This document shows positions 13,449 to 25,085 of a stretch of 64,000 nucleotides of DNA, in pieces. How positions within the stretch are numbered: the first letter of the stretch is position 1; every line of letters begins with the position of its first letter. The notes under the pieces were generated by a model, which saw nothing but the letters and a program-made list of their open reading frames with translations, did not search any database and was not told the DNA's origin. This stretch comes from Brachypterus glaber (Eukaryota; Arthropoda; Insecta; Coleoptera; Kateretidae), in assembly GCA_958510825.1 (NCBI GenBank), contig OY294049.1:28142620-28206619 (forward strand). The letters run 5' to 3'. The position numbers and the translations under genes are program-made.

Positions 13449-13596
13449 AGTACCTATACTGCCCTGTTAAAGGGCAGTAAAGGACATTGTCGCATAGCGG
13501 CGTTTTCACGTCAACCCTGATGTAATATTTTAAAAACGCTACTATTGACCAGATGTAACTTACTACCCTTTACTTTATCAGAGCAGTATAGGTATG
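13449..13596. repeat. Short inverted-repeat element
   Basis: TACCTATACTGCCCTG (from about 13451) pairs with CAGAGCAGTATAGGTA (ending about 13595), with AGTAAAGG and CCTTTACT extending the pairing. About 150 bp in total. It also contains a local GCCCTGTTAAAGGGC hairpin. Noncoding MITE-like structure. Confidence 0.7.
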
Positions 13597-13599
13597 TAA

Positions 13600-15502
13600 A
13601 ATTTTAAGCGTTGGTCTATTAGTCAGAATATATTTTAAATAACTTTCACTGTAGCCACTGCAGGTCGACTAAAGATTTTTAGTGAAGGTGATGACTACCT
13701 CCTTTATTCCCTCTTTACTGGGGGCACTATGACTCCCACTTTATTTTGTTTTATTTATTTTATTTTATCCCCTGTTATTAGAAATTCTACTCCCCCAGAA
13801 TCGATACACTTCTAAAAATTAGTCCTTCGTCTTGGTCTACTAGGAATTCTAAAATATAAATATACCGGATAATTATCCGATTATAATCGTTTGCGTGGTA
13901 CATTTATTTAATAAAATATAAAATATTTAAACAATAAATTATTATCCACTTTATATTTATTTATAAATAAATGCTTTAAGTGGAAAATGTGTAAAGTATG
14001 CAAATCTGCAGATTAAATCTATATAAAATACATATTCAATTTGCAGTTTAATAAAATTTATCTTTAATTTACTTACATTGCGTTATTTTATATAAATATT
14101 TGCTCTAACATGTTTTAACTAATAATACTTGGTATCTAATATGTTTTATCTAATAATATTAAAATAATTTAAGCAATTTAATTATTTGTCATATTCAAAT
14201 GCAATGTAAAGTCGCACAGTGGGACCGATTCTTTAGCAGGACAACAACCTAAAAATTACTTAATCAGCTTTAAATAAGGTGCTGATATTAAGAAAAATAG
14301 TTTAAAAAACCCCCGAGGAATGAATTTGGAGGGGGTAATTATTGTAAATTTTAATAAAAAACAGAATCAACTTTAAAAAACTGCTGACAAGAAAATAAAT
14401 TGAAAGTTCCTATCTTTAAGGGATTTTTTTGGGAGGGGGTGAAATATTGTAAATTTTTCTAAAATAAATAAAAATCAGAATAAACTCTAAATAAATAACA
14501 AATTTCAATTAAAACTGAATTTTAGGAAGCAAGATTATAATAATAAATTTTATTTAGCTTTGGCCAATTTGGCAAAGGCAAGAGAATAAATTTTACTGCA
14601 AATGTAATAATCAATCCAAATTTTAAAAATATTCATTTATTATTTATATAGTGGGTACTACAAATCCTCGCCCAACTACAGGGCAATATCCCTATATATA
14701 ATATATGCTGGACATGTTATCTTAGGTCCTTTCAATAAAAACTGTTTGTTTTTTTATGCATACCTATAAAACATTTACTCTGTTCTTCTGTTCTGTAAAA
14801 ATGTATGTAAATTCCTATTGGAAATCGAACTACAAACTAAATTAGGCATTCCTGTAGTAAAATAATAGACATGAAAACTTTTCCCTAAACTTGCTAAGAT
14901 TTTTTAATTTTTAAGTTTCCGGAATTTCCCGGGACGAATGTTCCGAATATGTAATTTTATTTAAATTTATCTTTGGTGAATAAAATTATAAATATTATTC
15001 TGAAGAATTTTATGAAAAAGAAAGTAAAAAATACCATATAGCCTGTAGGCTATAGGATAGGTTAGTTATATTTAATAATAACCATTATTTAGAATTTGAT
15101 ATCTTGATCTCAATAATAATAAATTATTAACGTTAGCATTCACGAAGTGATGATGTTATTAAAATATTTAATAAATAATATACTTACATTATTGCAATAT
15201 TAAATAACAAAATATATAAGTATTTTGTATTAAAAAGAATATATGAAATAAAATAATGAAGGTTGTAATATATAACTCAACTCAACATGCAATCTTACGT
15301 GATAGAGCACAGCATTAAGAGCACAGCCATAGGCAGTAATCCACCAAAAAAGATCCCAAGTTTACGTAAAGTTTAATGTTCAAATCAATGACTGCGTTTA
15401 CACGATAAACAATTACTGAAGTTATAAATACGTTATTTCTTAATATCCATTCAGAAAAATACAACACTACATAGAAAACTTGCTGCTTTATATTCAAGTG
15501 CA
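13600..15502. other. AT-rich stretch without recognisable gene
   Basis: No gene. A diverged direct repeat of roughly 120 bp spacing occurs at 14305-14380 and 14430-14505 (shared GGAGGGGGT...ATTGTAAATTTT...AATAAA...CAGAAT...CTCTAAA/CTTTAAA). A second direct repeat (ATGTTTTA.CTAATAATA) is at 14110-14160. Small ORFs show no domain. Confidence 0.45.
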
Positions 15503-15510
15503 TGTAAACC

Positions 15511-15744
15511 CAAAGCCGGCCTTTGTATCAATCAAGTGAATCCCCTGATTCAGGGCGCAAGCTTAGAGGGGCGCCCTCGAGAAGCGTTTTTTTCCGTCTG
15601 AGTCGAAAAAAAAAATATCAGCGAGGTGCAGTAAAAAGCTTTTTCAGGGGGGTAACTCGTTTGTCAGAGGTGTGGACATTTTTTTGCTAGGAGCGGAAAA
15701 TCTAACGCTTGCTTCAGGGCTCCGAAATCCAAAGGCCGGCCCTG
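15511..15744. mobile_element. hAT-type MITE with 8-bp target duplication
   Basis: Terminal inverted repeats CAAAGCCGGCCTTTG (15511-15525) and, reading inward from the other end, CAGGGCCGGCCTTTGG (15744-15729). The element is flanked on both sides by the identical octamer TGTAAACC (15503-15510 and 15745-15752). An 8-bp duplication and a CAGGGCCGGC-like terminus are typical of hAT elements. The 234-bp interior has no ORF, so it is nonautonomous. The perfect duplication argues for a fairly recent insertion. Confidence 0.9.
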
Positions 15745-15752
15745 TGTAAACC

Positions 15753-16348
15753 CTGTTGTTCAAGAGTATTAGATTTATAACTCTCGATTAATAAATACTC
15801 GTATATTCTATGTCACATTTATAGTAGAATGTTTAAATTTAAAACAGATTAATGTGAGACAGGGAAGTGATTAAATTTTATTATATTAAATACGTATTTA
15901 TCTTATATAGCTCGATGCACAGAATACAAATAAAACAAATTAAAGCCGGTCCAGTAAATGTGGCTAAATCTTTTGTGAAATATGATTGGATAGGGTCGAA
16001 CGTTCACCGGCTAGAATCAGCCTACGTGGACTCAATAAAAATATATTAGTTTAAAAGAGTCTAAAATTATGCAAAGTCCCGATTGGACGAACAGTTTGAC
16101 ATGCGCCAGATACAAATAATCGCTGTAAAAAAAATTATCTTATAACTCTGGCAGCGACTATAATACCGCAGAAAAGAGAGTTTACACGGGGGTTAAATAC
16201 CGTATTGATACTTTGTTAATTATATGCATCAGTTTCAAAGCAGCGTTGTAGGGATGTAAATGCGCATGTATCAGCGTGTGGCGTAGGGTCCGGGAAATAG
16301 AATTTTTCTTGCCGTTTCCGATTCGCTGCATTTTTATATCGGGTGGTT
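15753..16348. other. AT-rich stretch without recognisable gene
   Basis: Small ORFs on both strands (15867-16049 +, 16182-16394 -) have no recognised domain. Nothing else is identifiable. Confidence 0.4.
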
Positions 16349-16836
16349 CATTTAAAGTCGGTATGTCAGAAACTGTAACTGATAGGTTTTTCAAATTTGG
16401 TACTAAGCTTTAATATTAAGACATACATCTTTTTATCAAAGTATATTTTTTTGTCACATACACTCTTAGGCGGGGGAGGGGGTAACTTTGAAATTTTAAA
16501 TGGAATTGGGGTGTTTTTTTTTCAGATTCGAATTCAGCATAAAAAGTTATATAATTAATCAAAAAAGTTTTTTTTCAACTGTCAAATTAGGCTGTCACAA
16601 AACTAGAATAAACAAAAAACACCATTTAAAGTGTTACAAGTCAATACCAGAAACCGTAATAGATATGTTTTTTTGACATTTGGTAATAAGCTTTAATAAA
16701 AAGTTACCACCTCCCCTGCCTAAGGGTGTGAGTACAAAAAATCTGCTTTGATAAAAAGGTGAAGCTTAGTACCAAATTTGAAAAACCTATCTATTACGGT
16801 TTCTAAGATATCTACTTGTTACACTTTAAATGGACC
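16349..16836. mobile_element. Foldback/MITE, ~490 bp
   Basis: Arms 16349-16485 and 16702-16836 are inverted. AGGTTTTTCAAATTTGGTAC (16384-16403) pairs with GTACCAAATTTGAAAAACCT (16770-16789), and CACTCTTAGGCGGGGGAGG pairs with CCTCCCCTGCCTAAGGGTG. A third, partial arm-like copy in the centre (16640-16700; ACCAGAAACCGTAATAGATA) points to a rearranged or nested copy. Noncoding. Confidence 0.8.
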
Positions 16837-16959
16837 ACCACTACTCATGACATGACACCTAAAAATGCAATATTTTCAAAAAAAAAAAGATTGGTTGGGG
16901 GTGACCATCAGCCTGAATAGCCGCAGCGAATGTGTTAAGCGTAACTGCCCCCACCTTTT

Positions 16960-17210
16960 AGGAATTACAACAGGTCTAATCTTATTTTAAGACAGATAAA
17001 CTCTCGGCTTACGACGCTGAAGGTCACAGGTTCGATACTCAGTTCCAGCGGGTCGCTTTTTTAAGTAAATTAACAGTATGTCAGATAAGGGTCACTCCAT
17101 CCAGCGTCGTTTTTTTGGCAACCGTAGATGACAGCAGCAAGCTGTTACCCTACGTCTGATCATCTACATTTTTGTACTTGTACTTTATACAACTACGCTT
17201 CTTACTACAT
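16960..17210 (+). repeat. Possible tRNA-derived SINE fragment
   Basis: CTCTCGGCTTACGACGCTGA followed by AGGTCACAGGTTCGATACTC resembles the anticodon and T arms of a tRNA; GGTTCGATAC is a good pol III B-box match. The A box is not convincing. The body continues to about 17210 without coding capacity. A SINE head is the best guess. Confidence 0.35.
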
Positions 17211-17287
17211 GGTTGGCACATATACCAGAACTACAAATGGTTATTAATAGTATATTTATTTCAAATTGGGATAACAGGTTATAGGAC

Positions 17288-17407
17288 AATTAAATAAAAG
17301 TACTAAATTTACCGTATAATTTTTGGAGGACGTTTCGAGATTCTACGCGACCCTCTTCCTCAGAGTTTTAATTATTATACAGTAAATTTGGTACTTTTAT
17401 TTAATTA
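17288..17407 (-). repeat. TIR element with hammerhead-like core motif
   Basis: AATTAAATAAAAGTACTAAA (17288-17307) pairs with TTTGGTACTTTTATTTAATT (17387-17406), giving near-complete 35-bp arms. On the minus strand the centre reads CTGAGGA (17363-17357), a short linker, then GAAAC (17336-17332), which matches the CUGANGA...GAAA core of hammerhead ribozymes. The stem II pairing between them is weak by eye. It may be a Penelope-type or SINE-like relic. The structure is seen; the ribozyme reading is speculative. Confidence 0.45.
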
Positions 17408-18439
17408 TTCCTGCAATCCCAATTTCAAACAATTAAGAAGGACATAATGGAATTCTATAGTATATTTATTATTTTAATGACAGTTTTCCCAAGCAACAAA
17501 ATAAGAAACAAAAACCACGAAACTAGCAGTTTTTACTTAAATGAGGAAAAAATATTTAGAAAGTCAAAAAATTGGTAAAAAATACCGAATTTTTGACTAA
17601 TTATGTGTCATTAAATATTTGTATACTAAAAGATTAAATACGTTGGTAACAATGTGCACTTAAGCCTAATTTTTGTTTTCAAATATTTTAGGTAACATAT
17701 TTGGTAAAGATGTGGTCAAAATGTCTTATAAAATTACCTTATAATCTATATTACCACAAGTACAAAATAAGGTTAAAAAATTGGTCTTAGCTCTAATTTT
17801 TATCACCAATTTTGTCTAATAAGAATTTGTGTTATGAAGAGCATATTTGAAAGAAATATATGGTAATTTCGACTAAATCCTTATCTTTAGGGTTAAAAAG
17901 CCGCTACAGTTGTTCCAACGGAATTTTAGTCCCTCTTGATGTAAACCTATAGTATATAGTTTCCAAATATAAGTTTATTTAAAAATAATGAAGTCCAAAA
18001 TGATCAAAATTTGCGTTACGTAATACTTGAACGTTCCCTCAGGATAAATAATGATCAACGCATTTGGCGTTGTAAGAGAGTTTTTGACAAATCAAAGAGA
18101 AATAAATATTGAGAAGACTTGAAAAAGTAAGTTGTCTGGGAGAAAAATTCTGAATAACAAACCACCAAATGGGACCATTTTTCTGTGGATGAACAGAAAT
18201 TATTAAAGATATATATTTCCTACAGTTAGTAAATTGAATTTTAATAACATCAACTTTTCAATAATACTATACAATCAAAATTTCAAAAATCTAAAGATTT
18301 TTTTTTTAATAAATCAATAAATTATACAGAATTTAAAGTAATGTAAACTGCATGCAGTAATTTTGCAGGAAAATTAAGGATCATCCAGAATGGATGATTT
18401 TTCTGTCGAAATCAGGCAAGCAGTGGGTACAACGTTTAG
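17408..18439. other. AT-rich stretch without recognisable gene
   Basis: No ORF with recognisable content, no RNA gene, and no strong repeat is seen by eye. Confidence 0.45.
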
Positions 18440-18444
18440 TTTGG

Positions 18445-18775
18445 CTTTAACAAGTATAAATAGATAACATATTTTACGTTCAATGGGTTTATATTTTTTA
18501 TAAATCTAACTAAAAATTATTTATCAGCATTTTTAATTTTTTTTTTAATGATAAATACATATCTACGTATTCCCGGGGTATGTTAATATGGAGCATAGAT
18601 GGAAAATAACTTTTTGTGCCACATGGTATAAAATAAAAATAACAATTTTGCAATAATCTGATCTCAAACACTTGCATTGAGGCATTCCTAAAAGGATTTT
18701 TTAATAACTTTATTTTTCTGTAAGATACAGCTAATTATTTATACTACCGGGCCTCGGAGGCCCGGTGTATGCATC
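18445..18775 (+). repeat. Dispersed ~310-bp repeat ending in GC-rich hairpin
   Basis: It matches the reverse complement of 49895-50165. Shared phrases include ATAGATAACATATTTTACGT, CAATGGGTTTATATTTTTTA, GAGGCATTCCTAAAAGGATT and ACAGCTAATTATTTATACTA. The right end is a hairpin ACCGGGCC-TCGGA-GGCCCGGT (18745-18765) followed by a GTATGCATCC boundary. Class unknown, noncoding. Confidence 0.75.
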
Positions 18776-20468
18776 CTAGTGTTAAAACTTGGGTTAAAAT
18801 GTTAACGGCGAAGATAATATATTTCTGTTATTTAGGCCAATATGAATCTTCCCATTCATTATTAAAACTGAAGACATATAGTCGATACGCCTCTTTGTTG
18901 GGTATAACTTCTCCTTTATACAAGTCCTGTAAGCTATACGCCTCTTTGTTAAACTACAAAACTGTCGATAGATTTCTACGCCTGAATACATTGACATTCT
19001 TCTGGAATACTATTATGAATGCAGGTACGGCTTTTTGTGAAAATGTGTCTCACTTAGAGATCGACCATATGTCATAAAATCTCATTTTAGCAAAAACTGT
19101 AGATACGCCCCTAAATATATATATATATTACTATTTCACTACTGAGTAGTACTAAGTAAGTACATTAAATGTAAAACTAATTATAATTAAAATAATTATT
19201 TTTGTATTATAATATGTATTTATAATTATTATAACCTCTAGATTAAATCCATAAGAAATTACTTTAACACTTGACCATTAAATTAGGAATTTTTTTTGTA
19301 ATGAGCTTGTTTAATTTTATTTTGATCAATGTTTTTTACTTTATAATATATATATTATGTATTAGATAGTTTTTTAATTATAATTAATAATAATTATTTA
19401 TTTGAACAGCTTAATCACATTTTTAAATTAAAAAGCGCCAAAAAATTTAAATTTTTTATACCCTTTCCAATGAATTTGGGCCCGTGTGAAAATATTAATT
19501 AGATCACAAGATATTTAAAAAATAAGGACAAATCGAATTTTTGCCCACGCGCCTTTTCAGGGTGAGATCGGGATCTGAAATTTGCACACCCGCATCATGT
19601 TTGATGACAAATCGAATACAATTTGTGCGATACTAATCCGTGAAAGAGGACTTTTTACGTTCTTACCCTGCTATACCCTTTAATTTTTTTTAATTATGAA
19701 AAAATAATCTGAATATTTAAATTTTTTAAACTTTAGGTTTTCCTAAATTTTATCTATATCTGCTAAATTGGCTTGTTTCTAAGAAGTAGATTATAGTAAT
19801 CCATTTTTGTATTCGTTATAAAGTAAACTATTTATATTAAAATCATAAAGATTACTATTTTTATATATTTTTTTAATAAGTAATACTTATTAAGTAAGCT
19901 TATCTTGCTAATAGAAAAATATTATTTTATTATGAATGATTGTATTTTTATTTTACAAGCAGAATATTAATTAAAATAAAATTAATATTATCTAGTGTTT
20001 TAAATAAAAAATTTTCATAGATAGGTGCATTAAAATTAAAATTTCAATTTCGTATTAAAATTAAGATATAAGATTATAATGAATTTAATAATTACAAGAC
20101 TAAAGAATAAATATTTAATTAAAATCACTCCACAAATAGGAAAAGATAGTAAAATATTAAAGACTGCGCCAATAAATCTATTCTATATTAAAAAATACTA
20201 TGTGGGGACCCAGGCTAGTTGTCGCAGGGGTAAGTTGCGGCAGTGCTTATATCTCAAAAAGTAAAATGGTTTTCTGCACCAAACCAAGATTATCCGCTGC
20301 GTTACAAACGTGCAATTTATCATTTCTCTACTTAAACGCAATACATTAAAAGATCAGTAAGGTAAACCAAAAACTGTTAAAATTAAAGCGTAAAGTAATT
20401 TTTATGTGGTAAATATTTTTTTCATTGTGAGTGATTTAAAGACATAATTTTATGTATTATCATCAGTC
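18776..20468. other. AT-rich stretch without recognisable gene
   Basis: A short direct repeat (ATACGCCTCTTTGTT at about 18885 and 18937) lies inside two overlapping small ORFs that show no domain. The rest (19.1-20.4 kb) is highly AT-rich with nothing identifiable. Confidence 0.45.
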
Positions 20469-21241
20469 CCGGCATATTTCCAGTTGTAGTCCAGTCTTCA
20501 GGTCAATAAAAGAGGCTTTACCTGGAAATAATTCAGGGTGTTTTGATTTTCAGTTTATTGGGTAAGGTTGATGGTCTCAAATAAAAAAACAATTTTGCGA
20601 CGTTGAACTCGATTTGGAACTGTTATTTTTTAAACGTCTTTTTCACAAAAAACGGATTTTTAAAATATCTCTTAAACGTTACACTATACGTTTTTAGATT
20701 TTTATTTTTTTGAAAAACCAAAATTGTTCTTTATCGTCGGTTAGGCATGCCCCTTGGGTAAAAATTAAAAAAATCTATTAAATTATTTTTTTTTTAGTAA
20801 TTCATACATTTGTGCCCCATTATCTCAAGTAAACCGATTTTCGATTGAATCACCATTGTATTAAGTATAAAAAAACGTTCCTAACCAAGTTATAAAGAAA
20901 AATCTAAAACCCTACAGGGTAACGTTTAAGACGGTGCTGTGAATTAGCTATAAGTCGTACAAAAAAATACATAACACAAAAAATATTGGAAATTTGGTCC
21001 TCTTTATTTTCATATTAAACGTTTTTTGTCCTAGGATGCACCGATCTTGAGATATTTTAAAAAGTCCGTTTTTTGTGAAAATGCGTTAAAAAATTACAGT
21101 TTCAAATCGAGTTCAATGTAGCAAAATTGTTTATTTGCGGCCTTAAACCCTACCCAATAAAAATCTAAACTCCCTGAATTATTTCCAGGTAAAGCCTCTT
21201 TTATTGACTTGAAGACTTGACTATAACTAAAAATACACCGG
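20469..21241. mobile_element. Foldback element (~770 bp)
   Basis: Arms pair end to end: CCGGCATATTTCCAGTTGTA (from 20469) with its mirror ending at 21241 (GACTATAACTAAAAATACAC CGG), AATAAAAGAGGCTTTACCTG (20504-20523) with CAGGTAAAGCCTCTTTTATT (21186-21205), and AACTCGATTTGGAACTGT with ACAGTTTCAAATCGAGTT further in. The centre is near 20855. Noncoding. Confidence 0.87.
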
Positions 21242-22195
21242 ATACTGGTTATAATATGATAATTATCATAGCTTAAAGTGTATGTATATTATTTGTTGAT
21301 GGTGTCATTTAAGGGTGTCTATTAATTAAAAAATATTTGTGACATAACCTAAAACTAGCCACTGCACTATGCAGATCTGAAAAACGGTGACAAAAATACC
21401 GGAGTAAAATTTATTTTTAGCGTTTACTAATATGTGGGTTTTAAAGAGTAATAATTAGTTGTTACAAAAACACAAAGGTTTTTTACCTTCTTATCATACG
21501 CTTCGGTCAATATTTAGTCCGAATTTGTCTTTTTTAGACGAGTTTTGTTAGCAAAATTTTCGCTGTGTTTACATTATCGTGTTGTCCAAACCACTGTAGT
21601 AAATGGTATATATATATTTTTAAATGGACGAGTCTCAGTCAGGTATTTAGAAAGTATTTTCATATTTATCAAACCTATTGTCTTATTTGTCCCATTCAAA
21701 TTGGGATAGATATAAAACATTGTTATTATATTTTTAAGAAAACTTATTCGCGTAGGCAAAAGTAAGAAGTTCCACCGAGTTCCACCTGGAAATTGGTATA
21801 TTGCTTTAGCTTATGGTACATTCAGATAAAAAAAATCAGCAACTAATAGCAACTAATTTTGAAACTGTTTTTTTATATGTGATGCAGACTCAGACGGGCA
21901 TGCATCTGTTTAGTTTAAATGATATGGAGCCCTTAACTTTGAAACGACACAAGATATCGACTTGAAATTCAAGATAGTTATGGCAGATAAAATAAACTAG
22001 CGTTGGGCGTAAAAGTCACCAATAGAATATGACCTCCCCCCCCCCCCCAATAAATAAACCTTGCAAAACCGTAGCAAAATATAAAAATTCTACAAATCAG
22101 GTCAAGTAGCAACCGCTCTATTGCTTTCCCATTTTGAAAATTTTAAAAATTTTTGAAAAAGCTTGGTATTTGTGCAAAAATTTTCAAAACTTTTT
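21242..22195. other. AT-rich stretch without recognisable gene
   Basis: A run of 12 C residues lies at about 22036-22047. Small overlapping ORFs at 21565-21765 and on the opposite strand show no domain. Confidence 0.45.
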
Positions 22196-22300
22196 TGCCA
22201 TGTAATAATAAATACGAATGCGCAAGTGTTCTGGCAATCAAATACAAATATACCAGGCGCAGAGGTTTTTGGTGGAACATATTTATGCGCAGATGTGTGT
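22196..22300 (+). repeat. Isolated diverged monomer of the 99-bp satellite
   Basis: The string AATAAATACGAATGCGCAAG, then TGTTCTGGCAATCAAATACA, then TGGTGGAACATATTTATGCG matches the 99-bp unit at 23272-24220, about 1 kb downstream. It is more diverged than the array copies and is separated from them by unrelated repeats. Confidence 0.75.
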
Positions 22301-22560
22301 TAAATTATACAAAAGCTTTGACAAATGTGTCAGCCATATTGAATCCGCAATCTTGTAAAAATACATTTTAACAAAAGGTTCATAATTAGCGCCCTCAAAA
22401 ACCCCCCTATACCAATTATTGTTAAATTATACAAAAGCTTTGGCAGAGCTGTCAGCCATATTGGATACGCCATCTTGTAAAAAGAAATTTCAACTAAAGA
22501 TTTATAATCAGCGCCATTTTGTAAAAATTAATTTTAACCAAATTTTCTTAATCAGCACCC
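22299..22560 (+). repeat. Direct duplication of ~120 bp
   Basis: GTTAAATTATACAAAAGCTT at 22299 recurs at 22421. Each is followed by TGTCAGCCATATTG(A/G)AT and by ATCTTGTAAAAA, then a (T)AAT(T/C)AGCGCC phrase. A third, partial copy of the tail (TTTTGTAAAAATTAATTTTA...CAGCACCCTCGAAAA) follows. Noncoding tandem duplication. Confidence 0.75.
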
Positions 22561-22699
22561 TCGAAAATTCCGGTACACAAATGTTTGTAATTTTGCCCGT
22601 GCTTTGGGGTTTTGGCTCCATAGTGCAATGCGGCGGGTTGTCCCATTTTGTTTGGGGCTAGTTGTTCATGGTATAATCTTTTCTTTTTTGCATTTTTTA

Positions 22700-23150
22700 C
22701 TTTTATATTTTAGAATTCTAAAATTAAAAGTATTGAAATACACATTTTTTTTTTAAATTTTTTTTCCGATTTTTTCACATTTCTCGACGTTTTCGAAGTT
22801 TTTAAGACTTTTGAGACCATGTTAAAAAAATGTCTGTCTGTCTCTGTCGGTCTGTGAACACGATAACTCGGGAAAGACAAATCGTAGCGATTTGAAATTT
22901 GGAGGGTATATTTTCGTAGTGAATATCTCGGCGGGGATTGAAATTGGGGTATGTGGGAGAAGGGGGTCAAAGGGGCCAAAAAAAGTTAATTTTTGGTATT
23001 TTTTTTTGAATTTTTTATCGTTCAATTATAATTTTGGTATGTATAGGAAGGTAATAAAATTTACCATAAAAAAGGTAAAAACCATTTTTTTCGTAGCACC
23101 AATACTTCTGAAGATATTAGCAAAATAACAAAATACACGCCACTGTGAAG
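22700..23150 (+). repeat. Dispersed repeat with TCTG tract
   Basis: It contains TTTCACATTTCTCGACGTTT, a TGTCTGTCTGTC tract (22830-22842) and CACGATAACTCGGGAAAG. The block at 47190-47500 has the same order (TTTTTCATATTTCTCGACGT, TCTGTCTGTCTGTC, CTCGATAACTCC). Noncoding dispersed family. Confidence 0.6.
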
Positions 23151-23271
23151 TTTTTTTATTAGTTTATAGGTAAAGCCTTGTATTTTGCAAACTTTAATAA
23201 TGATTTATGTCCATTTCAAGCAAAAAAAATTGTCGGTCACCAGTTACGATGCGCAGTACTGCTTAGACAAA

Positions 23272-24220
23272 CGTAAGTATGCGCAGAAGAGTTTATTAAT
23301 ATATACGAATGCTTAAAAGTGTCCTGGCAAACATATACAAATATGTCATGCGCAGTAAGGATTGGTGGAACATATTTTTGCGCAAAAGTGTTTAATAATA
23401 CATACGAATGCTTAAAATTGTTCTGGGAAACAAATACAAATATTTCATGCGCAGTAGGGATTGGTGGAACATATTTATGCGTAAAAGTGTTTAGTAATAC
23501 ATACGAATGCTTAAAAGTGTTCTGGCAAACATATACAAATATGTCATGCGCAGTAGGGATTGGTGGAACATATTTATGCGCAAAAGTTTTTAATAATACA
23601 TACGAATGCCTAAAAGTGTTCTGGCAAACATATACAAATATGTCATGCGCAGTAAGGATTGGTGGAACATATTTATGCGCAAAAGTGTTTAATAATACAT
23701 ACGAATGCATAAAAGTGTTCTGGCAAACATATACAAATATGTCATGCGCAGTAAGGATTGGTGGAACATATTTATGCGCAATAGTGTTTAATAATACATA
23801 CGAAGGCTTAAAAGTGTTCTGGCAAACATATACAAATATGTCATGCGCAGTAAGGATTGGTGGAACATATTTATGCGCAAAATTGTTTAATAATACATAC
23901 GAATGCTTAAAAGTGTTCTGGCAAACTTATACAAATATGTCATGCGCAGTAGGGATTGGTGGAACATATTTATGCGCAAAAGTGTTTAATAATACATACG
24001 AATGCTTAAAAGTGTTCTGGCAAACATATACAAATATGTCATGCGCAGTAAGGATTGGTGGAACATATTTATTTGCAAAAGTGTTTAATAATACATACGA
24101 ATAAGCAAAAGTGTTCTGGCAAAGATATACAAATATATCATGCGCAGTAAAGATTGGTGGAACATATTTATGAGCAAAAGTGTTTAATAATACATACGAA
24201 TGCACAGAAGTGTTCTGGAT
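23272..24220. repeat. 99-bp tandem satellite, ~9.5 copies
   Basis: The phrase ATTGGTGGAACATATTTATG recurs at 23361, 23460, 23559, 23658, 23757, 23856, 23955, 24054 and 24153: spacing is exactly 99 bp every time. Partial units lie at both ends. Because 99 is a multiple of three and the unit has no stop in one frame of either strand, long ORFs appear on both strands (23319-24104 on +; 23237-23710 and 23927-24205 on -). The + strand frame gives a 33-residue repeat with conserved MSCAV.IGGTY and NNTYE. There is no splice or start context and no known domain, so I call it satellite DNA rather than a gene. Confidence 0.95.
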
Positions 24221-24699
24221 TTGCTAGAGGTGAGGAAAGGCAAAGGAAGTGTGACAAAAAGTGTGTAGTCCATTTCCACTATTCTGTTCGTCTAAAATAT
24301 AAAAGTTTTCAAACGCTTTTGCGTTTCAGATATTTTTTTTTAAGTTGTGTTAAAAAGTGAAACTTTGTTGAGTAGCAACATAAAATCGGTTATAAAATTA
24401 AGATTTGCAAAAAAAATGAAAATAATCAATATGATGATGATTAAAATGAAAATAAACATTATAATAGTTATTATCATTATAATAATACATTATAAAGTTG
24501 ACCATTTCGACTCAAAGCTAGATAATTATCTGCTTGTGCGGAGGCACATGTTTTATTATGTTGAAATGTTAATAAATGCCTTTATATTTCTTTAAAAAAT
24601 ATATCCGCGATATAAGTAACGCAACAACTTGCCCCGTGACGGAGCACGTTGTCGCATTTGAAAAGCCGTCACAAAAAACGTTAAGTTATGTGAGTTTTC
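24221..24699. other. AT-rich stretch without recognisable gene
   Basis: Nothing is recognisable; the small ORF at 24347-24595 is low-complexity (Ile/Met/Lys rich). Confidence 0.45.
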
Positions 24700-24734
24700 C
24701 AGAATATATCCTGTATAATTTCATAATAATTTAT

Positions 24735-24900
24735 GTGAAATAAAATTTTACGGAACATATTCTGTAAAAATTTATCTGAAATAAAAAATTTACAGAACAT
24801 ATTCTGTAAAATTTTATGTGAAATTAAATTTTACGGAACATATTCTGTAAAAATTTTTGTAAAATAAAATTTTACAGAAAATATTCTGTAAAAATCACAT
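24735..24900 (+). repeat. ~43-bp tandem repeat with palindromic core
   Basis: Four to five units carry GGAACATATTCTGTAAAA or ACAGAACATATTCTGTAA. The best unit (about 24790-24815) is a perfect palindrome, TTTACAGAA-CATA-TTCTGTAAA. Units are separated by TTTATGTGAAATAAAATT-like spacers. Confidence 0.75.
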
Positions 24901-24956
24901 AACTCAACTTTGGCAATATTCTTACCTACGTTATGGTCTGTGAATAAAGCGCGCCA

Positions 24957-25085
24957 AAAATTACATAATATATTATGTCAAAATACATAATATATTATGT
25001 GAAAGCTAAAAATTACATAATAAGTTATGTATAAATTATATATTAGGTAAATTTTAAAAACATAGCAAAAAGTTATGTGAAATTT
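24957..25085. repeat. Repeated ACATAATATATTATGT palindromes
   Basis: Perfect 16-bp palindromes ACATAATATATTATGT occur at about 24963 and 24983, with a near copy (ACATAATAAGTTATGT) at about 25014 and shorter traces beyond. This is a local palindromic microsatellite, with no gene. Confidence 0.7.

Noticed and set aside
23319..24104. 261-residue repeat protein
   Set aside because: The same array is open on the opposite strand too, because the 99-bp unit is a multiple of three; no start or splice context, no known domain.
23272..24220. CRISPR array
   Set aside because: Repeats are contiguous 99-bp units with no unique spacers, in eukaryotic DNA.
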